From Curtobacterium sp. MCBA15_012 (GTDB lineage Bacteria > Actinomycetota > Actinomycetes > Actinomycetales > Microbacteriaceae): DNA of 64,000 nt. Under the pieces are notes generated by a model. The model was not told the DNA's origin and ran no database searches. It was given only the letters and a program-made list of their open reading frames with translations. The DNA is taken from assembly GCF_001864935.2 (NCBI RefSeq), contig NZ_CP126267.1:3286001-3350000 (forward strand). The letters are read 5' to 3'. Shown one piece after another: positions 18,886-27,252 of this stretch. Numbering within the stretch: position 1 is the stretch's first letter; each line of letters begins with the position of its first letter. The position numbers were made by a program, and so were the translations under genes.

Positions 18886-20438
18886 CCACCACGACGACGG
18901 GCCTCGAGCCCCGCACCACCGCCCCGAGCCCGATCGCGCCGCTCCTCGCGGTGGACGGCTACAAGCACTCGCACCGCCAGGTGTACCCGGCGGGCACGAC
19001 CCGCATCCTCATCAACTGGACCAACCGGTCGAACGCGCACATGCCCGAGTCGACGCACGCCGTGGTGTTCGGGCTGCAGGCGTTCGTCCAGCGCCACCTG
19101 GTCGAGGCGTGGGCGCCGTTCTTCGCCGCCGACGAGGACACCGTCGCCGAGCTGTTCGAGCAGGCGCTCCAGGGCTACTTCGGCCCGAACCACATCGGCG
19201 TCGACCACGTCCGCGCCCTGCACCGCCTCGGCTACCTGCCGCTCGAGATCCGCGCGCTCCCCGAGGGCACCCTCGCCCCGATCGGCGTCGCGACCCTGAC
19301 CGTCGAGAACACCGTCGACGAGTTCTTCTGGCTGCCGAACTACATCGAGACCGCGCTGTCGGCGTCGATCTGGCACCCCTCGACCGTCGCGACGAAGGCC
19401 CTCGCCTACCGCGACCTCATGGAGGAGTGGGCCGAGCGCACCGGCGCGGACCCGGCGAGCATCGACTTCGCCGCGCACGACTTCTCGTTCCGCGGGCAGT
19501 CGAGCATCGAGTCGGCGGCCGCCGGCGGCGCGGGGCACCTGCTGTCGTTCCTCGGCACCGACTCGATGCCCTCGCTCGACTTCATCGACCGCTACTACCC
19601 GGGCGACAACGGCTGGGTCGCCGCGAGCGTCCCCGCCACCGAGCACAGCGTGATGTGCGTCCGCGGTGCCGACGGCGAGCTCGAGACCTTCGAGCAGATC
19701 CTCGACGTCTACCCGACCGGCATCGTCTCGGCGGTGAGCGACGGCTTCGACCTGTTCAAGGTGCTCACCGAGACGCTCCCGCAGCTCAAGGACCGGATCA
19801 CGGCGCGCGACGGCAAGCTCGTGATCCGTCCGGACTCGGGCGACCCGGTCGACATCGTCACGGGGACCGTGCACGGCGTCCCGCAGGACGAGCTGTTCCG
19901 CGAGGGCCGCAGCCACGAGGAGAAGGGCGTCGTCGAGCTCCTCGACGAGCTGTTCGGCCACACCGTGAACGCGAAGGGCTACAAGGTCCTCGACCAGCAC
20001 ATCGGCGTCATCTACGGCGACAGCATCACCCTCGACCGTGCCCGCCGGATCTACGAGCGCCTCGCCGCCAAGGGCTACGCGAGCGACAACATCGTGCTCG
20101 GCATCGGGTCGTACACGTACCAGTACATGACGCGCGACAACCTCGGCAGCGCCGTGAAGGCCACCTGGGCCCTCGTCGACGGCGAGCCCGTGGACATCCA
20201 GAAGGACCCGAAGACCGGCAGCGGCAAGAAGAGCGCGAAGGGCCGCATCGCCCTGCACCGCGACGCCGACGGCGAGATCCGGCAGACCGACCAGGCGACC
20301 CCCGAGGACGAGGCGACGAGCCTCCTCCAGCCCGTCTGGGTCGACGGTCGCTTCCAGGTCCACCAGTCGTTCGCCGACGTCCGCGAGACGCTCCGCACCG
20401 AGCGTGCGGCCCGCGCGGCCCGTCGGGCGGCGGCGTGA
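18882..20438 (+). CDS. nadV: Nicotinamide phosphoribosyltransferase
   Basis: A 518-residue enzyme of the NAMPT/NadV type, converting nicotinamide and PRPP to NMN. Recognisable parts are LAVDGYKHSHRQVYPAGTT at the N-terminus, HDFSFRGQSS, VSDGFDLFKVL and the phosphate-binding RPDSGDP. Length (about 490-520) and motifs match the NAMPT family rather than the shorter nicotinate enzyme PncB. It overlaps the Prs-like gene (ATGA) and the Nudix gene (GTGA), so the three are translationally coupled. Confidence 0.93.
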   Translation: MTTTTTGLEPRTTAPSPIAPLLAVDGYKHSHRQVYPAGTTRILINWTNRSNAHMPESTHAVVFGLQAFVQRHLVEAWAPFFAADEDTVAELFEQALQGYFGPNHIGVDHVRALHRLGYLPLEIRALPEGTLAPIGVATLTVENTVDEFFWLPNYIETALSASIWHPSTVATKALAYRDLMEEWAERTGADPASIDFAAHDFSFRGQSSIESAAAGGAGHLLSFLGTDSMPSLDFIDRYYPGDNGWVAASVPATEHSVMCVRGADGELETFEQILDVYPTGIVSAVSDGFDLFKVLTETLPQLKDRITARDGKLVIRPDSGDPVDIVTGTVHGVPQDELFREGRSHEEKGVVELLDELFGHTVNAKGYKVLDQHIGVIYGDSITLDRARRIYERLAAKGYASDNIVLGIGSYTYQYMTRDNLGSAVKATWALVDGEPVDIQKDPKTGSGKKSAKGRIALHRDADGEIRQTDQATPEDEATSLLQPVWVDGRFQVHQSFADVRETLRTERAARAARRAAA

Positions 20439-21193
20439 CCGACGCCGCCACGGCAGCCCGCGACCAGCCCCTCATCGCGATCGACGTCGTTCCGGTGTCG
20501 TTCACGACGGGGGGCGGGTTGCGGGTCGCCACCGCGCGTCGGGCGAACGCCCCGTACGCCGGACGGGAGGCGCTGCCCGGCGTGCTCCTGGACGCTGCGG
20601 AACGCCTCGCCGACGGTGCGCGGCGCGCACTGCGGACCAAGACCGGGATCGACGCGGCTGCGGTCCGGCACCTCGCCCAGGTCGGGGCGTTCGACGGGCC
20701 CGAGCGGGACCCGCGGGACGCCGCGGTGAGCATCGCGTTCCTCGCGGTCGTGGCACCGGAGCCCGGCGGGGCGTCGGACGGACCCCTGCGTGACGGAGGC
20801 GACCCGCGCATCCCGGGCGACACACCGATGGACCGACACTCGTCCGACGGGGGCGACCCGCGCCTCCCGGCCGATGCCCGGGCCGTCTGGCACCCGCTCG
20901 ACGGAGGTGACCACGGCCTCCCGTTCGACCACGACGCCATCGTGCGCGCCGCGCGCGACCAGGTGCGGACCCGGCTGTGGCGGGACACCGCGCTGACCCG
21001 CGCCCTGCTCGGCGAGGTCTTCACCACCAGCGACGCGGCGCAGCTGCACGCGGCCCTGCACGGCGCCCCTCCGGACGCCGGCAACCTCAACCGCGCGCTC
21101 CGGACGAACCCCGCGCTCGTGCGCACGACGGTCCCCGCACGGACCGGCGGGCGCGGCGGGCGTCCCCCGGCGACCTGGACGTGGACGGACTAG
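20435..21193 (+). CDS. Degenerate Nudix protein, NrtR-like regulator of NAD metabolism
   Basis: A 252-residue protein with an N-terminal Nudix fold (residues about 12-165) and a C-terminal winged helix (TRALLGEVFTTSDAAQLHAAL). The Nudix box is broken: the expected R-E-L-x-E-E-x-G is RALRTKTG, so metal binding and hydrolysis are unlikely. This domain pair and loss are typical of NrtR regulators, which sense ADP-ribose and repress NAD genes. GTG 20435 overlaps nadV. A 54-bp segment occurs three times in frame at 20792, 20846 and 20900 (DGGDPRIP, DGGDPRLP, DGGDHGLP), so the Nudix domain has two extra 18-residue insertions. Confidence 0.8.
   Translation: MTDAATAARDQPLIAIDVVPVSFTTGGGLRVATARRANAPYAGREALPGVLLDAAERLADGARRALRTKTGIDAAAVRHLAQVGAFDGPERDPRDAAVSIAFLAVVAPEPGGASDGPLRDGGDPRIPGDTPMDRHSSDGGDPRLPADARAVWHPLDGGDHGLPFDHDAIVRAARDQVRTRLWRDTALTRALLGEVFTTSDAAQLHAALHGAPPDAGNLNRALRTNPALVRTTVPARTGGRGGRPPATWTWTD
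20792..20953 (+). repeat. 54-bp in-frame triplication in the Nudix gene
   Basis: Three diverged copies with an exact 54-bp period (starts 20792, 20846, 20900). The third copy (WHPLDGGDHGLPFDH) is in the position expected of the native domain; the first two are probably duplications. Confidence 0.75.
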
Positions 21194-21211
21194 GCGCGGT
21201 TGGCTGGGGCC

Positions 21212-21847
21212 ATGTCCGCTTCGCTGTCCGGTGACGACTCCCTGCACCTGCCCGAGTTCGACGCCCCGCCCGCATCGCCGATCGACCTCGCCCGGCAGTG
21301 GCTCGACGCCGCGTCCGAGCGCGAGGTGTCCGAGCCGATGTCGATGACCCTCGCGACCGCCGGTGCCGACGGCCGGGTGAGCGCCCGCACCGTGGACGTG
21401 AAGCGCCTCGAGGACCGCGGGCTCGTCTTCGGCACCTCGACCCTCAGCCCGAAGGGACGGCAGCTCGCCGAGAACCCGCACGCGGCGCTCCAGGTGTACT
21501 GGCGCGAGACCATGCAGCAGCTCCGGTTCGAGGGTCGGGCGGTGCAGCTCTCCGACGAGGAGTCCGACGCCCTGTTCGCCGACCGCTCGCCGAAGTCCCG
21601 CGCCGCCACCGCGATCGCCGACCAGTCCGACGTGCTCGAGCCGCGGACGCTGCAGGACCTCATCGACGACGCGAACCTGCTGCTGTCCGACACCGACGAC
21701 GAGGTGCCCCGCCCGGAGGGGTGGGTCGCGTGGCGGCTGGAGCCCGAGATCGTGGAGTTCTGGCACGGCAGCCGCGACCGGATGCACCGGCGGTTGCAGT
21801 ACGTCCGCGCGGGCGAGGGCTGGGACGCGGCGCGGCTGCAGCCGTAG
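21212..21847 (+). CDS. pdxH: Pyridoxamine 5'-phosphate oxidase
   Basis: A 211-residue FMN enzyme making pyridoxal phosphate. The FMN-binding strands (EPMSMTLATAGADGRVSARTVDVKRL), the central LQVYWRETMQQLRFEGRAV and the C-terminal VEFWHGSRDRMHRRL motif with substrate-binding Arg-x-His are all present. ATG 21212 is chosen; a TTG four codons upstream is less likely. It starts 18 bp after the Nudix gene and may be read from the NAD operon. Palindrome family A copy 2 follows it. Confidence 0.93.
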   Translation: MSASLSGDDSLHLPEFDAPPASPIDLARQWLDAASEREVSEPMSMTLATAGADGRVSARTVDVKRLEDRGLVFGTSTLSPKGRQLAENPHAALQVYWRETMQQLRFEGRAVQLSDEESDALFADRSPKSRAATAIADQSDVLEPRTLQDLIDDANLLLSDTDDEVPRPEGWVAWRLEPEIVEFWHGSRDRMHRRLQYVRAGEGWDAARLQP

Positions 21848-21943
21848 CGGGCGCGGGACGCCCGCGCTGCCGGGCGCGCACGGGTTCGCCGGGCGCGGGG
21901 CGCCCGCGCACGCGCACGCGTCGGTTCGTCCGGCGAGGTTCGC

Positions 21944-21999
21944 ACAACGGGAAGCACGTCGCACCACGTGATCGCGTGGTGCGACGTGCTCCCCGTTGT
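21944..21999. repeat. Palindromic repeat family A, copy 2
   Basis: A 25-bp arm inverted repeat with one mismatch. The inner arms are perfect over 16 bp (AGCACGTCGCACCACG) and the loop is TGATCG. It lies between pdxH and the GNAT gene on the same strand. Confidence 0.85.
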
Positions 22000-22035
22000 T
22001 CGTGGGCACCCGACACCGCGCGGTAGCGTCGGCGG

Positions 22036-22530
22036 ATGGGGAACGACGCCGCACCGACCGTCCGCCGAGCCGAGCCGCGGGACGCCCGCAGCATCGCCGA
22101 GGTGCACGTCCGGGCCTGGCGGGAGGCGTACGCGCACCTGCTCCCGGCCGCGTTCCTCGCCGCGCTCGACGTCGACGCCCGCGAGGACCGGTGGCGCGGA
22201 CTCGTCGCCGACCCCGACCTGACCGTCCTGGTCGCCGAGCGGGACGGCAGGGTCGTCGGGTGGGCCTCGGCCGGGCCCGGACGGGACGACGAGCCCGTGC
22301 GGGACCGCGAACTCGAGGGCATCTACGTGCTCGCCGGGCACCACGGTTCCGGTACGGGCCAGGTGCTGCTCGACGCCGCGGTCGGCACCGAACCCGCGTT
22401 CCTCTGGGTCGCCGACCGCAACCCGCGCGCCGAGGCGTTCTACCGCCGCAACGGGTTCGAACGGGACGGGGCCACGAAGCACGTCCCGATCGGTCCCGCC
22501 GGGCTCGACGCCGTCCGCATGGTCCGGTAG
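22036..22530 (+). CDS. GNAT family N-acetyltransferase
   Basis: A 164-residue protein. The N-terminal VRRAEPRDARSIAEVHVRAWREAYAHLL is typical of the GNAT subgroup that precedes a DREDRWR-like segment. ELEGIYVLAGHHGSGTGQVLLDAA is the acetyl-CoA site and AEAFYRRNGFERDG the last strand-helix. The substrate is unknown. TAGCGT (22024-22029) is 6 nt before ATG 22036, predicting a leaderless mRNA. It converges on uvrD with a gap of only 25 bp. Confidence 0.85.
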   Translation: MGNDAAPTVRRAEPRDARSIAEVHVRAWREAYAHLLPAAFLAALDVDAREDRWRGLVADPDLTVLVAERDGRVVGWASAGPGRDDEPVRDRELEGIYVLAGHHGSGTGQVLLDAAVGTEPAFLWVADRNPRAEAFYRRNGFERDGATKHVPIGPAGLDAVRMVR

Positions 22531-22555
22531 TCGGCGCGGCCGCGGGACCTGCCCG

Positions 22556-25027
22556 CTAGAGCTTCTCGATCGGCGCGATCTTGATGAGCAGCTTCTTGCG
22601 CCCCGCAGCGTCGAACGCGATCTCGGCGATGCGCTTGGCGCCCTGCCCGGTCACCGCGGAGACCGTGCCCTCGCCGAAGTCCACGTGCGTGATCCGGTCG
22701 CCGGCCACGAGCTCCATGTCCCCGTTGTCGCGGACCTGCCCGGACACCCGGTTCGCCCACTCGGTCTTCGGGCGGGTCTTCGCCGCCGCGGCCGCACGGT
22801 CGTACGACCCGCCGCCCCAGCCGCCACCGCCCCGGTAGCCGCCGCCACCCGAGCCGCCCGCTCCGCCGAAGCCCCCGGCACTGCCGCCGTCACGCCGGGC
22901 GTTGAGCGCGCGCGGCTGCGTCCCACCGCGGCTGTTCGCCATGCCCGGCGACTGCTTCCACTCGATGAGCCCCTCGGGGATCTCCTGCAGGAACCGGGAG
23001 GGCATCGCCACGTTGACGTCGCCGAACTGCGCGCGGGTCATCGCGAGCGACAGGAAGAGCGACTTCTTGGCGCGGGTGATCCCGACGTAGAACAGGCGGC
23101 GTTCCTCGGCGGGGCCGCCCGGCTCGTTCGCGGACATCCGGTGCGGGAGCAGGTCTTCCTCGACACCGGTCAGGAAGACCGCGTCGTACTCCAGGCCCTT
23201 CGCGGTGTGCAGCGTCATGAGCGACACCGTGCCCGAGGAGTCGTCGAGCTCGTCCGCAGCCGCGACGAGCGAGACCTCGGTGAGGAAGTCGGAGAGCGTG
23301 CCCTCGGGGTTGTTCTTCTGGAACTCGCGGGTCACGGCCACGAGCTCGTCGATGTTGTCGGCCCGGGCGGAGTCCTGGGCGTCGGGCGACTTCCGCAGGT
23401 TCTCGAGCAGCCCCGAGCCGTCGAGCAGCTGCGTCAGCGTGTCGACGACCGGCTGTGTCGCCGCGCGCGTCGAGACGTCGTCGAGCAGCGCCGCGAAGGA
23501 CGTGATGGCCGTCCGTACCTTGGGCCCGAAGCCGAGCTCGTCGGCGTGCCGCAGGGCCTCGCGCATCGAGGTCTCGTGCTCGTCGGCGTACCGCTGCAGC
23601 GCGGTCTCGGTGACCGCCCCGATGCCGCGCTTCGGCACGTTGAGGATGCGGCGCAGGGCGAGCGGGTCGGCCGGGTTGGCGACCGTGATCAGGTACGCCA
23701 TGGCGTCCTTGATCTCGGCGCGCTCGTAGAACTTCGTGCCGCCGAGCACCCGGTACGGGATCGCCGCCCGGATGAAGATCTCCTCGAGCGCACGGGTCTG
23801 CGAGTTCGTCCGGTAGAACACGGCCATGTCCCGGTAGGACATGCCGTCCTCGTGCAGCCGCTGGATCTCGTCGGCGACGAACTGGGCCTCGTCGTGGCCG
23901 GTGTACCCGGTGAAGCCGATGATCTTGTCGCCGGCCCCGACGTCCGTGAACAGGTTCTTCGCCTGCCGGTCGAAGTTGTTCGCGATGACGGCGTTCGCGG
24001 CGTCGAGGATGGTCTGCGTCGACCGGTAGTTCTGCTCGAGCAGGATGACCTTCGAGTTCGGGAAGTCCCGCTCGAACTCGACGATGTTGCGGATGTCCGC
24101 CCCGCGGAAGGCGTAGATCGACTGGTCGGAGTCACCGACGACCGTCAGGGACGCCGGCGCGATCGACCCGTCGGCCTCGCGCATGCGTTCCACGTGCTGC
24201 CCGGCGTCCTCGAGCTTGTCGACCTGCTCCACGGGCACCGGCCGGGTGAGTTCGCGGATCAGGGCGTACTGCGCGTGGTTGGTGTCCTGGTACTCGTCGA
24301 CCAGGACGAACCGGAACCGTCGCTGGTAGAGCGCGGCGACCTCGGGGAACGCCCGGAACAGAAACACCGTCTGCCCGATGAGGTCGTCGAAGTCGAAGGC
24401 GTTCGCCCGACGCAGCTCGTTCGTGTAGCGGCGGAACACCTCCGTGAACATGACCTCCTGCGGGTCGTTCGCGTTGATGTTCCTGGCGTACGTGTCGACG
24501 TCCTGCAGCTCGTTCTTGAGCTTCGAGATCTTCGACGAGGCCGCGCCGACCGTCAGCCCGAGCGAGTCGGCCTCGAGCTCCTTGATGATCCGCTTGAGCA
24601 GCGCCCGCGAGTCGGCGGAGTCGTAGATCGTGAACGACTGCGGGAACCCGAAGCGCTCGGCCTCGCGCCGGAGGATCCGCACGCACGCGGAGTGGAACGT
24701 CGAGATCCACATGCCCTCGGACGCCTGGCCGACCAGGGCGTGCACGCGCTCGCGCATCTCGGCGGCGGCCTTGTTCGTGAACGTGATCGCGAGGATCTGC
24801 GACGGCCAGGCTTCGCGGTTCGCGAGCAGCAGGGCGATCCGTCGGGTCAGCACGCTCGTCTTGCCGGAGCCCGCGCCCGCCACGATGAGCAGGGACTCAC
24901 CGCGGTACTCGACGGCTTCCTTCTGCTGGGGGTTCAGACCCGCGGTGAACGGGTCGTCGTACCCGCCGGCGCGGTTGCCCGCGCCCGGCTCGGGCGACTG
25001 GTCGAAGGGGTCGAGCACGATCGTCAT
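22556..25027 (-). CDS. pcrA: ATP-dependent DNA helicase UvrD/PcrA
   Basis: An 823-residue superfamily 1A helicase. Visible motifs are the Q-motif LNPQQKEAV, Walker A AGAGSGKTSVLTRR, motif II VDEYQDTNHAQY, motif III GDSDQSIYAFRGAD and motif V/VI LMTLHTAKGLEYD with VGITRAKKSL. A Gly-rich linker (about 690-740) precedes a C-terminal Tudor-like domain (GDRITHVDFGEGTVSAVTG) found in PcrA-type enzymes. It acts in nucleotide excision repair and in removing RecA or RNA polymerase from DNA. ATG 25027 has TAGACT 9 nt upstream. Confidence 0.96.
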   Translation of the reverse strand: MTIVLDPFDQSPEPGAGNRAGGYDDPFTAGLNPQQKEAVEYRGESLLIVAGAGSGKTSVLTRRIALLLANREAWPSQILAITFTNKAAAEMRERVHALVGQASEGMWISTFHSACVRILRREAERFGFPQSFTIYDSADSRALLKRIIKELEADSLGLTVGAASSKISKLKNELQDVDTYARNINANDPQEVMFTEVFRRYTNELRRANAFDFDDLIGQTVFLFRAFPEVAALYQRRFRFVLVDEYQDTNHAQYALIRELTRPVPVEQVDKLEDAGQHVERMREADGSIAPASLTVVGDSDQSIYAFRGADIRNIVEFERDFPNSKVILLEQNYRSTQTILDAANAVIANNFDRQAKNLFTDVGAGDKIIGFTGYTGHDEAQFVADEIQRLHEDGMSYRDMAVFYRTNSQTRALEEIFIRAAIPYRVLGGTKFYERAEIKDAMAYLITVANPADPLALRRILNVPKRGIGAVTETALQRYADEHETSMREALRHADELGFGPKVRTAITSFAALLDDVSTRAATQPVVDTLTQLLDGSGLLENLRKSPDAQDSARADNIDELVAVTREFQKNNPEGTLSDFLTEVSLVAAADELDDSSGTVSLMTLHTAKGLEYDAVFLTGVEEDLLPHRMSANEPGGPAEERRLFYVGITRAKKSLFLSLAMTRAQFGDVNVAMPSRFLQEIPEGLIEWKQSPGMANSRGGTQPRALNARRDGGSAGGFGGAGGSGGGGYRGGGGWGGGSYDRAAAAAKTRPKTEWANRVSGQVRDNGDMELVAGDRITHVDFGEGTVSAVTGQGAKRIAEIAFDAAGRKKLLIKIAPIEKL

Positions 25028-25294
25028 GGCCGGGCCAGTCTAGGCGCGGCCCCCGACACCGGCACGCCCGGTCCGACCGCGACGGCACGGCCCACCTCCG
25101 ACACCTGGCCGCGGCACCCCGTGCCCGGACCGGGAGGCGCGACACCTGCCCGGCACGTCGACCACCCACCGTCGCGGCCGGCCAGGAGGCGCGACCCGCC
25201 CCCGGCACGTCGGTCGCCTCGACGTCGGGACCGGGACGCGCGGCTCCCGCCCGACCCGCTGGCCGCGGTCGGCGGCGTGGTGCAGGCTGGCCCC
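25028..25294. other. Intergenic region with GGAGGCGCG half-sites
   Basis: Two copies of GGAGGCGCGAC at about 25133 and 25186, each followed about 10 nt later by CCCGGCACGTCG, form a diverged 53-bp direct repeat. The half-site matches palindrome family B. No gene is seen. Confidence 0.5.
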
Positions 25295-25321
25295 GTGGGG
25301 ACGTGGACGGCAGGGGACACC

Positions 25322-25834
25322 GTGGGACCGTGGAGAGCAGGCGACACCGTGGGGCTGGTGGCACGCAGTTGGCTGTGGATGTCCTTCGTCACCACCCCGG
25401 TGACGATCGTGCTCGCCGGCGCGTGGCTCGCCCTCCTCCAGGACCCGGGCGACTGGACCGCCGTCGTGGTGTGGTTCTTCATCATCGCGATCGGTGTCGG
25501 GCTGGTCGGGCTCGGCGGCGCCGTCGTCGCCGCGCCGTTCACCCACGGGCTCGGACGCCTGCTCACGCGACGGCCGCTCCGACGGGGCGTGCACGTCGTC
25601 GCGCACGCCCTGCTCGCCGGCACGCTCGCGGCGCTGGGCACGGCCCTGCTCGGCGCGTGGTGGTCCGGCGGCGTGCCGGCACCCGTCTTCCCGCTGCTCG
25701 TGTCGGCCCCAGCCGGGGCAGCCGCCGCGATCGCGACGTGGCGCGCGACCGCGCCGGTCCGCGCCGATCCCGATCCCGATCCCGGGCTCGACACCGAGGC
25801 GAGCGGGAGTCCGCACCCCGACGGGGTCGCCTGA
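25322..25834 (+). CDS. Hypothetical membrane protein
   Basis: About 170 residues with four predicted membrane segments (FVTTPVTIVLAGAWLALL, AVVVWFFIIAIGVGLVGLGG, VVAHALLAGTLAALGTALLG, and a last Ala-rich one). A short cytoplasmic tail has the repeat DPDPDP. No family is recognised. The start is uncertain: in-frame GTG codons occur at 25295, 25322 and 25349, the first two within a 27-bp direct repeat (VGTWTAGDT, VGPWRAGDT). GTG 25322 has the best ribosome binding site (AGGGGA). Confidence 0.6.
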   Translation: MGPWRAGDTVGLVARSWLWMSFVTTPVTIVLAGAWLALLQDPGDWTAVVVWFFIIAIGVGLVGLGGAVVAAPFTHGLGRLLTRRPLRRGVHVVAHALLAGTLAALGTALLGAWWSGGVPAPVFPLLVSAPAGAAAAIATWRATAPVRADPDPDPGLDTEASGSPHPDGVA

Positions 25835-25849
25835 CCCTCGAGCGCCCGA

Positions 25850-25930
25850 CACGACTCCGACGTGACCGGCGCGACGCCGACGTGACCGGCGCGACTCCGA
25901 CGTGACCGGCGCGACCCCGACGTGCCCGAC
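25850..25930. repeat. 20-bp tandem repeat
   Basis: Four adjacent copies of (A/G)CGAC(T/G/C)CCGACGTG(A/C)CCG(G/A)C, between the membrane protein gene and glpQ (convergent). The middle copies differ by one base. Confidence 0.85.
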
Positions 25931-25997
25931 GGGACGCGGAAGCGGCCGACGCGGCGGCGACGGCACTCGTCGATCGGTCCGGCCCGTGGGCGGCTCG

Positions 25998-27011
25998 TCA
26001 GCCGGCCTGCCCCGCGACGAGCGACCGCGCCCGCACAGCGAGGTCCGGGTGGTCCGCGAAGACGCCGTCGACCCCGGTCCGCACGACCGAGGTGAACCAG
26101 CGCTCCCAGTCGCCGTGCGCCGCCACGTCGCCCCCGCGCCGCAGCGGAGCCGGGAGGAACCGGTTCTCCGGTCGGAGCGTCCACGTGTAGACCGCGAGGC
26201 CGGCCGCGTGGGCCCGGTCGACGATCGCGCTCCGCACCGGTCGCGGGTCGTCCACGGCGACGGTGTCCGTCCCGGCCATCAGCGTCTTGAGGTCGACGCT
26301 GATCCCGTGGAACTCCGACGCGAAGCCCGCCAGGGCCTCGTCGGTGCGCTCGGTCGCCCACGTGGGAGCCGCGGACCCGTGGGACGCGACCTCGTCGGCG
26401 GCGCTGCCACGGGCCTCCTGGAGGTACACGAGCCGGCCACCCGTGTCCCGTGAGCCGAGCTGCCGGAGCACGCGCTTCTCGAACGACTCGATCGTGAGCC
26501 GCTCGTCGTGCCGCCACCCGGCAGCACCGAGCGCGTCGTCGAGCAGCTCGGCCATCGGGAACCCGGCCTGCTCGAAGAACGTGGCGTGCTTGACCTCGGC
26601 GACGAGGCCGACCGGGCGCGGAGCCGCGTCGAGGACGCCGAGCAGGTCATCGAGGCGCAGGACGTGCCCCTCGCCGTCGTGCGCGGCCGAGGCGGGGCGC
26701 AGCGCGGGCAGCCGCTCGCGGACCGTGAGGGTGCGCACCTCGCCCCACGTCATGTCCTCGGTGAACCAGCCCGTCACCGTCTGCCCGTCGATCGTCTTCG
26801 TCGTCCGCAGGTGGGCGAACTCGGGGCGCTCGGCGACGTCGGTCGTGCCGGAGACCTCGTTCTCGTGGCGCAGCACGAGCACGCCGTCCTTCGTCGGGAC
26901 GAGGTCCGGTTCGATCGCGTCGGCGCCGAGCTCGACCGCGAGCTCGTACGCGGCGCGGGAGTGCTCGGGGCGGTGTCCGGACGCGCCACGGTGGGCGATC
27001 ACCTGGGTCAT
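25998..27011 (-). CDS. Glycerophosphodiester phosphodiesterase
   Basis: A 337-residue GDPD-family enzyme that cleaves glycerophosphodiesters to glycerol 3-phosphate and an alcohol. The N-terminal IAHRGASGHRPEHS carries the catalytic His and Arg, and AIEPDLVPTKDGVLVLRHE the metal-binding Glu-x-Asp and second His. VYTWTLRPENRF and DGVFADHPDL close the TIM barrel. There is no signal peptide, so it is cytoplasmic. TACGGT at 27019-27024 lies 7 nt before ATG 27011, predicting leaderless transcription. GlpD is encoded 7 kb away, not in the same operon. Confidence 0.9.
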   Translation of the reverse strand: MTQVIAHRGASGHRPEHSRAAYELAVELGADAIEPDLVPTKDGVLVLRHENEVSGTTDVAERPEFAHLRTTKTIDGQTVTGWFTEDMTWGEVRTLTVRERLPALRPASAAHDGEGHVLRLDDLLGVLDAAPRPVGLVAEVKHATFFEQAGFPMAELLDDALGAAGWRHDERLTIESFEKRVLRQLGSRDTGGRLVYLQEARGSAADEVASHGSAAPTWATERTDEALAGFASEFHGISVDLKTLMAGTDTVAVDDPRPVRSAIVDRAHAAGLAVYTWTLRPENRFLPAPLRRGGDVAAHGDWERWFTSVVRTGVDGVFADHPDLAVRARSLVAGQAG

Positions 27012-27212
27012 GCGCCGTACCGTACTGCCGCGTCGTGACCGGCCGGTGACGTGCTGCCGGTCCGCTGCTGCGAGACGTCGCAGACAGTGGGCGACTGCTC
27101 GGCCCGCTCGGGGCGTGCACGCAGACCGCGACCGTAGGCTCCGGAGGTGTCGGGACCGTCAGGACCCGCTTCCGCTCGCCGCGAATCCTCAGCCTTCCGC
27201 GGTGCAGCGACC

Positions 27213-27252
27213 CTAGGCTGAGAGGACTCGAATCTCCAAGGAAGAGGACACC
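27213..27252 (+). promoter_or_regulatory. Promoter region and ribosome binding site of the BI-1 gene
   Basis: TAGGCT (27215-27220) is a good -10 hexamer. The leader is about 25 nt and carries GGAAGAGG 6 nt before ATG. A second TAGGCT at 27135-27140 may be another start site. No clear -35 is present. Confidence 0.45.

Noticed and set aside
27147..27221. A 24-codon GTG frame 6 nt after TAGGCT, upstream of the BI-1 gene
   Set aside because: It fits the leaderless pattern but is too short to support as a gene; a second promoter of the BI-1 gene explains the TAGGCT.
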